From assembly GCA_029987045.1 (NCBI GenBank), contig DALTWN010000021.1, forward strand, positions 1 to 10,428: 10,428 nt of DNA, given 5' to 3'. Source of the stretch: Methanocorpusculum sp. (GTDB lineage Archaea; Halobacteriota; Methanomicrobia; Methanomicrobiales; Methanocorpusculaceae). Of the stretch, positions 5,427 through 10,428 are shown one piece after another. A program made the translations under genes and the position numbers. The notes beneath the pieces are model-generated. The model made no database searches. It was not told the DNA's origin and saw only the letters and a program-made list of their open reading frames with translations. Within the stretch, counting starts at the first letter, position 1. The number at the start of each line of letters is the position of its first letter.

Positions 5427-7379
5427 TTATTCGGCGCCGATTCTCTTTTTCAGCTGGTTGATTCTGTCGCGCAGTTCGATTGCAAGTTCGAAATCGAGTG
5501 TCTCTGCAGCTTCATGCATTTTTGCTTCGAGAGAGATTATCATGTTCGGAATTTCTGCGGCAGGGATGTGTTTCGTATCCTTTATCTTGATATCGACATC
5601 CTTTTCCGGAATCGGTTTCTTGATGGTGACTGGGGTAATGCCATGTTCCGCATTGTATGCGAGTTGCAGTTTCCGTCTTCTGGATGTTTCGCTCAATGCT
5701 TCTTTCATGGAATCCGTCATGGTGTCGGCATAGAGTACGACGTATGAATCAGCGTTTCGTGCGGCACGTCCGATGATCTGGATGAGACTGCGGGTGTTAC
5801 GCAGGAATCCTTCTTTATCGGCATCAAGAATACCGATGAATCCCACCTCGGGAATGTCGAGGCCTTCTCTTAGCAGATTGATGCCGACAATAACGTCAAA
5901 CATACCGAGACGGAATTGTCGAATGAGTTCGGTCCGTTCCAGGGTCTTTATTTCGGAATGGAGATAACGTGTTCGGATTCCTTGTGATGAGAGGTATTCC
6001 GCGAGTTCTTCTGCCAGCTTTTTGGTGAGTGTAGTTACCAGTGCGCGTTCTCCTTTTTCGATGGTTTTCTGGATTTCGTGCATCAGATCTTCTGTCTGTC
6101 CGGTAATCGGCCGTACAAATACCTCCGGATCCAAAAGGCCGGTCGGTCTGATGATCTGTTCGACCACGTCTCCGGAATGTTCCACTTCCCAGTCACCCGG
6201 GGTTGCCGAAACGAAGATGGTTTGATGCATGAACGTCTCAAATTCGGAAAACATGAGCGGGCGGTTGTCGAAAGCGCTTGGCAGTCTGAATCCATAGTCG
6301 ATTAACGTTTTTTTGCGGGCATGATCGCCATTGTACATGCCACGGACCTGGGGTAAAGATTGATGGCTTTCATCGATAATGAGCAGAAAGTCGTCTGGGA
6401 AGTAATCCAAAAGACAGTACGGGCGTTCTCCGGGATTTCTTTTATCAAAATGTCGCGAATAGTTCTCAATACCTTTGCATGACCCGGTTTCTTCCATCAT
6501 CTCGATATCGTATTCGGTCCGTTGTCGCAGGCGGTGAACTGCCAGATCATCGAGGTTTGTTGTCTTCAGCGTAGTTTCCAGTTCATCCCGAATGGAGTTG
6601 ATTGCATTCTCCTGTTCTTCCTTGGTACTGACGAAATGTCTTGCCGGATATACGAAGAAATATCCCGGTTTATCCAATACTTTTCCGGATGATTTTTCAA
6701 TAATAGCTATGCGGTCGATTTCATCGCCGAATAATTCTATGCGGATGATATTGTTGATGTATCCTGGGACAATATCGATAGTGTCTCCCTTAATACGGAA
6801 TCTGCCCGGCATCAATTCCATGTCATTTCGCTCGAATTGAATTGCGATGAGATGTTCTGCCAGTTCCCGTCGGGAAATCTCTTGGCCGACTTTAAGTTCG
6901 AATCCGAGTTTTTCAAAATTGTCCGGGTTTCCGATACTGTAGATGCAGGATACCGATGCGACTACTATCGTGTCCCGATGAGTTAAAAGAGATGCTGTTG
7001 TCGATAATCGCATCATTTCTATTTTCGGATTGATCGATGCATCCTTTTCGATGTACATATCCTTGTTGGGAATGTAACTTTCCGGCTGATAATAATCGTA
7101 GTAGGAGATAAAGTATTCAACCCGGTTCTCTGGAAAGAATTCCTTGAACTCATTGTATAGCTGGCCGGCGAGCGTTTTGTTATGTGCTAAAACGAGTACT
7201 GGCCGTTGTGCATTCTGAATTACATTTGCAATAGTGAAGGTTTTGCCCGATCCGGTAACTCCCAGGAGTGTCTGGAACTGTTTTCCATGGGTGATTCCTT
7301 CAGTCAGGGCAGCAATGGCTACTGGTTGGGATCCTTTTGGCTCATATTCCGCATGAAGTTGGAATACTGCATTATCCAT
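5427..7379 (-). CDS. uvrB: Excinuclease ABC subunit B
   Basis: UvrB, 650 residues, is the damage-verifying helicase-like subunit of nucleotide excision repair. It receives damaged DNA from UvrA and recruits UvrC for incision. Full-length features: Walker A GVTGSGKT (40-47), the DNA-clamping beta-hairpin around YYDYYQPESYIPNKD (93-107), motif II IIDESH (334-339), SATPG (391-395), LLREGLDIPEV (502-512), QIIGRAARN (534-542), and a C-terminal UVR coiled-coil for UvrC binding (about 611-646). Nothing is missing. UvrABC is bacterial in origin and found in mesophilic archaea, so ancient transfer is likely; codon use does not look foreign by eye. uvrA and uvrC are not in the window. The gene starts 9 nt after the DUF4013 gene with no visible Shine-Dalgarno, so coupled translation is likely. 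It converges on DUF116 with 5 nt between stops. Confidence 0.97.
   Translation of the reverse strand: MDNAVFQLHAEYEPKGSQPVAIAALTEGITHGKQFQTLLGVTGSGKTFTIANVIQNAQRPVLVLAHNKTLAGQLYNEFKEFFPENRVEYFISYYDYYQPESYIPNKDMYIEKDASINPKIEMMRLSTTASLLTHRDTIVVASVSCIYSIGNPDNFEKLGFELKVGQEISRRELAEHLIAIQFERNDMELMPGRFRIKGDTIDIVPGYINNIIRIELFGDEIDRIAIIEKSSGKVLDKPGYFFVYPARHFVSTKEEQENAINSIRDELETTLKTTNLDDLAVHRLRQRTEYDIEMMEETGSCKGIENYSRHFDKRNPGERPYCLLDYFPDDFLLIIDESHQSLPQVRGMYNGDHARKKTLIDYGFRLPSAFDNRPLMFSEFETFMHQTIFVSATPGDWEVEHSGDVVEQIIRPTGLLDPEVFVRPITGQTEDLMHEIQKTIEKGERALVTTLTKKLAEELAEYLSSQGIRTRYLHSEIKTLERTELIRQFRLGMFDVIVGINLLREGLDIPEVGFIGILDADKEGFLRNTRSLIQIIGRAARNADSYVVLYADTMTDSMKEALSETSRRRKLQLAYNAEHGITPVTIKKPIPEKDVDIKIKDTKHIPAAEIPNMIISLEAKMHEAAETLDFELAIELRDRINQLKKRIGAE
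5431..5451 (+). terminator. Possible terminator of the four-gene operon, inside the 3' end of uvrB
   Basis: A perfect 10-bp palindrome TCGGCGCCGA (5431-5440) is followed by TTCTCTTTTTC on the plus strand, 10-30 nt past the DUF116 stop. The T-tract could terminate the operon transcript, although the bases also encode the last residues of UvrB on the other strand. The palindrome has no free loop, so the T-run is the better part of the signal. Confidence 0.4.
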
Positions 7380-7388
7380 TTTATGGAA

Positions 7389-8291
7389 TCAGAAATTGTC
7401 GAAGTCTTCTGTATCTTCTTTGACCGGGAGTGTGCCGACGTCATAGACTCTGGTTAAATATCTGGTACAGAAGAAGGAGATTGGAATCAGAAGCAGGTAG
7501 TAGATTACCAGAACGATAATGTTGACTGCAAGAGCTCCTTCGAATCCCATTCCGATACCGAGGAAGAGAATTGAAATCAGCAGTATGAGAATGGCACAGA
7601 TAACTATACAAAGGATATAGTTGTACCAGCCAATCTGTTTGATGATACTCTTGATCTTCTTCAGTTTGAATGCTTCTTTATACGATGCGCCGCGTGCAAC
7701 ATGCACGAGAGAGATGATTGCGAAGAGAGCTACGAAAATTAACGTTATGAACTGCAATATGAGGTAGATAATGAATATTGCTGTGTCAACGACATTTCCA
7801 CCACCAATTACCAGTGACGTATATCCTGATAATCTGCCGGTAAAGAACTGGTACAGAATGGCGTAGATTATATAGATGATAATCATTGGAATGAGATAGA
7901 ATAAGCAGACAATATTTACTCTCCATCCGGAGAAGAAGAGACCGAATATATTACGTGTCGATGGTTTCGTATCGGAACGTATTACCCTGAAAAGATATCC
8001 TTGGAAGAGCGGGATAAGAAAGAGGAAGATGAAGCCGAAACAGACACCGGCGATGGTCATGAGGTAGGAGAGACCATCTGCAGTGAATCCGAATTTGCCG
8101 GACTCGACCAATATCGGCATTAATAGTGGTTTGATGATATATTGGCAGATAATCAGTGATATCGAGATACCGATTGCCAAGGGTATGGCAATAAGTAGGA
8201 AGAGTTTAAGCCAGGTTGTGATATTTCGAGATCCGAAAATGGTATCTTTCATATCCGTAAAGGATTTTGCGATTAATTCAGCATGTTCCAT
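7389..8291 (-). CDS. DUF4013 family multi-pass membrane protein
   Basis: A 300-residue integral membrane protein with about six predicted helices (roughly 28-50, 75-100, 124-148, 168-196, 222-246, 252-275), rich in Ile, Leu and Phe, and with an acidic tail (EDTEDFDNF, 292-300). The GYLFRVIRSD segment (98-107) and the TRYLTRVYDVG block (276-286) resemble DUF4013, an archaeal family of unknown function. No transport or catalytic motif is recognisable. It starts at the ATG at 8291 without a Shine-Dalgarno, consistent with a short leader from the TATA box 34 nt upstream. It is the first gene of a two-gene unit with uvrB (9-nt gap). Nothing in the sequence explains that pairing, which may be only shared transcription. 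Confidence 0.7.
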   Translation of the reverse strand: MEHAELIAKSFTDMKDTIFGSRNITTWLKLFLLIAIPLAIGISISLIICQYIIKPLLMPILVESGKFGFTADGLSYLMTIAGVCFGFIFLFLIPLFQGYLFRVIRSDTKPSTRNIFGLFFSGWRVNIVCLFYLIPMIIIYIIYAILYQFFTGRLSGYTSLVIGGGNVVDTAIFIIYLILQFITLIFVALFAIISLVHVARGASYKEAFKLKKIKSIIKQIGWYNYILCIVICAILILLISILFLGIGMGFEGALAVNIIVLVIYYLLLIPISFFCTRYLTRVYDVGTLPVKEDTEDFDNF

Positions 8292-8320
8292 ATATTAATT
8301 ATTACATTGTCATTCAGAGA

Positions 8321-8328
8321 TTATATTT
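8321..8328 (-). promoter_or_regulatory. TATA box of the DUF4013-uvrB unit
   Basis: Minus-strand AAATATAA, within CAAAATATAATCTC, is centred 34 nt before the DUF4013 ATG. Predicted transcription starts within 10 nt of the start codon. It lies in the 104-nt divergent spacer shared with cbiZ. Confidence 0.55.
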
Positions 8329-8357
8329 TGTTCGTCTGAAATCGCGTCACTCGCGGG

Positions 8358-8365
8358 TTTTATCA
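8358..8365 (+). promoter_or_regulatory. Putative TATA box of the cbiZ-tiaS unit
   Basis: TTTTATCA is centred about 34 nt before the ATG at 8396. A stronger-looking CATATAAATC (8376-8385) lies about 14 nt before the ATG, too close to give a transcript containing this start codon. The latter could also serve the opposite strand, where it reads GATTTATATG. Confidence 0.4.
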
Positions 8366-8395
8366 CATCTACCGCCATATAAATCAGTAATATCT

Positions 8396-9328
8396 ATGCG
8401 TTACTACTTCAGACCTGATGCGTTGGTTGTCCGCGGTAAATTCCGTGCAATTAGTTGCGGTATTTCAGGGGGTATTTCTGATGTCAGCACTCTGTTGAAT
8501 ATCTCGGTACCAGCTGGTTTTTCAGATGATGCAGTGCGCTATATTGATAATATTTCTGCGAAATATGGGTTTTTATCGCCAGAATTCGGGTTGTTGACAG
8601 CAGTTCCGGTAAATAATACGTGTATTGTACAATATGATGAAATAACGGTCTTTGCAACTGCTGCTGTGTCTGATAAGAACAGAACGGTCAATATTATCCT
8701 GGTTTCAGCAGTGCCCATGGCCGATTCTGCGCTTCTTGGAGCATTGATGACCGTGACTGAAGCGAAAGTCAAGGTATTGCTGGACAGAAAGATTGGTTCT
8801 GCTTCTCTTTCGACCGATGCGGCAATCATTGCGGCAGAAAAAAGACCCGGGCCAACCCTTGAGTTTGCCGGTCCGTTGACGGATATCGGAAAAAAGATAT
8901 ACCGGGCTGTTTCATTCGCATTAACCGAGGCTCTCGTTCGATTTGACAACTATCTGCTGACAAACTGGGGCGTATCTCATGGATGGGCCACGGGGAAATA
9001 TCAGGAACTTGCGAAACGTCAGCGCCCTTCCTTCTTTGTCTACAGTAGATATGGGGGAGATCACTGGAATGAATGGCTACCGGAAGGATGTCCGTACTAT
9101 CCGTGTCATAATTTTGATGAACAGGTTTGTACGTTCTGTTATTGTCCCCTTTATCCGTGCAAAGACACTGATATTTCAGAGGAGATTGAGACTCCCCGGG
9201 GAAAGATATGGAGTTGTCAGGACTGCAGATTTATTCATGAACCTGCGGTTGAACATCATCTGCGAAGAAATCCGGAAGCGGGCATTCGCGAACTGAAAGG
9301 AGCGAAATCTCATGTATCTGGGAATTGA
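8396..9328 (+). CDS. cbiZ: Adenosylcobinamide amidohydrolase (CbiZ) with C-terminal cysteine-rich domain
   Basis: A 310-residue two-domain protein. Residues 1-about 205 are CbiZ, which cleaves the aminopropanol arm of adenosylcobinamide to give adenosylcobyric acid, letting archaea salvage incomplete corrinoids. Typical features are the RGKFRAIS start (13-20), STDAAIIAAE (139-148) and EFAGPLTDIGKKIYRAV (156-172). Residues about 228-282 form a small cysteine-rich domain resembling PF04071, with Cys232, 237, 245, 248, 250, 255, 274, 277 and His238, His281, suited to binding zinc or a cluster; its role is unknown. The ATG at 8396 fits the known CbiZ N-terminus. The reading frame stays open 43 codons further upstream, but that extension covers the promoter spacer and looks non-coding. 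No Shine-Dalgarno is seen. It overlaps tiaS by 17 nt. Corrinoid is needed by Mtr and other methyltransferases of methanogens. Confidence 0.87.
   Translation: MRYYFRPDALVVRGKFRAISCGISGGISDVSTLLNISVPAGFSDDAVRYIDNISAKYGFLSPEFGLLTAVPVNNTCIVQYDEITVFATAAVSDKNRTVNIILVSAVPMADSALLGALMTVTEAKVKVLLDRKIGSASLSTDAAIIAAEKRPGPTLEFAGPLTDIGKKIYRAVSFALTEALVRFDNYLLTNWGVSHGWATGKYQELAKRQRPSFFVYSRYGGDHWNEWLPEGCPYYPCHNFDEQVCTFCYCPLYPCKDTDISEEIETPRGKIWSCQDCRFIHEPAVEHHLRRNPEAGIRELKGAKSHVSGN
9296..9302 (+). promoter_or_regulatory. Shine-Dalgarno sequence of tiaS
   Basis: AAAGGAG lies 9 nt before the ATG at 9312, inside the end of cbiZ. It identifies the overlapping start of tiaS. Confidence 0.7.
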
Positions 9329-10428
9329 TGATACCGATTCCCCGGATGGAATGTGTACTACGTATCTGGGAGGTCTTGTTGCGCAGGAACTGGTCGTCAG
9401 AGGCTGTGTGGTGAATAAGATGCGGCTGATTCGTCTGAATCCAAATGTTCCCTGGAAAACGCGCGGGAATGCGGGGGTCTCCATTGAGTTTACCGGAGGG
9501 GGAGAATGGGTTGCGGATCTCATAACCGAATATATCGAAAAATATGCGCAGTTTACCTGTGCGAATACGAATCCTGGTTTTGTCCTGCTCAACGAGAAAC
9601 CGCCGGAGGATTTTTACTATAAGGCACTGAGAACGTTCTGTACGGTCGAAGAGGCAGAGGAACGGTTGCAGGAATTGGGGGCAGTGTATCGCGGTTGGAA
9701 GAATCGCCGGGGATTGATAGGAGCTCTTGCAGCGGTATCTGCAGTATTGCCGGATAAAACATATGAATATCTCGCATATCGGATGCCGGATGCCTGCGGG
9801 ACTCCGCGTCAGTATGATGCAGAATCATTTCGGCGCAGTGCAGTTGAAACCGCTCCTCATACATGGGACACATGGGATTTTTCAGCGGACAAACCGGTAT
9901 GTCTTCCGCATGGGAAGGACCCGGTATTGTATGGTATTCGCGGCGAATCTCCGGAATGGGTCGAAAAAGCGGTGTCGTATCTGAAAGCGGAAGAGGAATC
10001 GTTCCGTGTGATTTGGGAGACGAATCAGGGAACCGATGCGCATATCCTTCCATATGATGGGGAGTTTGTCGAAGGATGTTCGTATACTTATTCCGGAACG
10101 GTGGAAGCATTTCCGGTCGAGCATCGTGGAGGCCATGTTTCCGTCCGTCTGTCTGCAACGGACTGCTATGCATTTGAACCGACAAAATCCTTCCGTGAAT
10201 ATGTCCGGTGTCTTATCCCTGGGGACAAAGTTACCGTCTATGGCAGTTACCTCAACGGAGTTCTGCATTTCGAAAAATTCTCTCTGGACAGTGCCGCACC
10301 ATTGGAAGATCGGTCTTCTCCCCGCTGTCCGAAATGCGGCGGACGGATGACATCGGCAGGTAAAGGAAAAGGGTACAAATGTCGTGTGTGCTCAGAACGG
10401 GTCCGTGAACCATCCTACCTGCCTCGCA
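9312..10428 (+). CDS. tiaS: tRNA(Ile2) 2-agmatinylcytidine synthetase TiaS (partial, C-terminus outside window)
   Basis: TiaS uses ATP to attach agmatine to C34 of the tRNA-Ile CAU anticodon, making agmatidine so that the tRNA reads AUA as isoleucine and not AUG. It is essential and archaeal-specific. The 372 visible codons begin MYLGIDDTDSPDGMCTTYLG, the family N-terminus. IDDTDS (5-10) lies in the kinase-like catalytic domain, followed by TRGNAGV (50-56) and the NRRGLIGALAA segment (131-141) of the ferredoxin-like domain. An OB-fold region (about 258-325) comes next, then a zinc ribbon Cys339/Cys342 with Cys357/Cys360. Family members have about 420-440 residues, so some 50-70 residues lie past the right edge. 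The start overlaps the cbiZ end by 17 nt in another frame and is backed by AAAGGAG. No frameshift is seen in the window. Confidence 0.95.
   Translation, partial: MYLGIDDTDSPDGMCTTYLGGLVAQELVVRGCVVNKMRLIRLNPNVPWKTRGNAGVSIEFTGGGEWVADLITEYIEKYAQFTCANTNPGFVLLNEKPPEDFYYKALRTFCTVEEAEERLQELGAVYRGWKNRRGLIGALAAVSAVLPDKTYEYLAYRMPDACGTPRQYDAESFRRSAVETAPHTWDTWDFSADKPVCLPHGKDPVLYGIRGESPEWVEKAVSYLKAEEESFRVIWETNQGTDAHILPYDGEFVEGCSYTYSGTVEAFPVEHRGGHVSVRLSATDCYAFEPTKSFREYVRCLIPGDKVTVYGSYLNGVLHFEKFSLDSAAPLEDRSSPRCPKCGGRMTSAGKGKGYKCRVCSERVREPSYLPR

Noticed and set aside
8343..8355. CGCG-TCACT-CGCG repeat as an operator or hairpin in the divergent spacer
   Set aside because: Only 4 bp of a self-complementary sequence; too short to distinguish from chance.
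8267..8395. An upstream in-frame ATG that would add 43 residues to CbiZ
   Set aside because: The extra residues have no family similarity, cover the divergent promoter spacer and overlap the start of the opposite-strand DUF4013 gene. The ATG at 8396 gives the normal CbiZ N-terminus.
9589..10185. Long minus-strand open frame (198 codons) opposite tiaS
   Set aside because: The plus strand encodes clear TiaS domains here. The minus frame is proline- and histidine-rich with no recognisable family, as expected of a shadow frame.
1..10428. CRISPR arrays, insertion sequences, tRNA or rRNA genes, integration sites
   Set aside because: No regularly spaced repeats, transposase motifs, terminal inverted repeats or tRNA-like sequence were found by reading. 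The few short intergenic stretches are filled by promoters and terminators.

Overview
The window looks like a chromosomal segment of a methanogenic archaeon, most likely of the order Methanomicrobiales; Methanocorpusculum or a close relative is my guess, not something the sequence proves. The support is archaeal-only translation and tRNA-modification proteins (aEF-1 beta, a small zinc-ribbon protein, TiaS), methanogen cofactor genes (an MfnE-like methanofuran kinase, CbiZ for corrinoid salvage, an HdrA-like flavo-iron-sulfur protein), archaeal TATA boxes and T-rich terminators, and a UvrB of the kind mesophilic archaea took from bacteria. Base composition is close to even, coding density is very high, and no gene-free stretch exceeds about 105 bases. 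I see no mobile elements, tRNA or rRNA genes, or CRISPR repeats.

Layout. (1) 1-1006, minus strand: the partial aEF-1 beta gene and the zinc-ribbon gene form a tight pair with its own promoter; upstream lies a separately promoted MfnE-like kinase. (2) 1096-1794, plus: a single DUF169 gene of unknown function, divergent from the kinase and followed by a clear T-rich terminator. (3) 1891-5421, plus: a compact four-gene operon of gamma-class carbonic anhydrase-like protein, shortened HdrA-like protein, methylthioribose-1-phosphate isomerase (MtnA) and a membrane-anchored cysteine-rich DUF116 protein. The first two junctions are 4-nt ATGA overlaps and the third is a 5-nt gap. (4) 5427-8291, minus: a DUF4013 membrane protein followed by uvrB; uvrB converges on the four-gene operon with 5 nt between the stop codons. 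(5) 8396-10428, plus: cbiZ with a C-terminal cysteine-rich domain, overlapping tiaS, which runs off the right edge.

How the genes work together. Most are housekeeping: translation, tRNA-Ile decoding, cofactor synthesis and salvage, DNA repair. The least explained unit is region 3, where an HdrA core without its terminal iron-sulfur domains and a membrane-tethered cysteine-rich protein flank a methylthioadenosine-salvage isomerase. A redox link between the HdrA-like and DUF116 proteins is possible but is inference only.

Expression signals are regular. All six promoter-proximal genes have a TATA-like box centred about 29-37 nt before the start codon, which implies very short or absent leaders. 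Five of the six lack a Shine-Dalgarno sequence, whereas strong ones are seen inside operons, at mtnA and tiaS.
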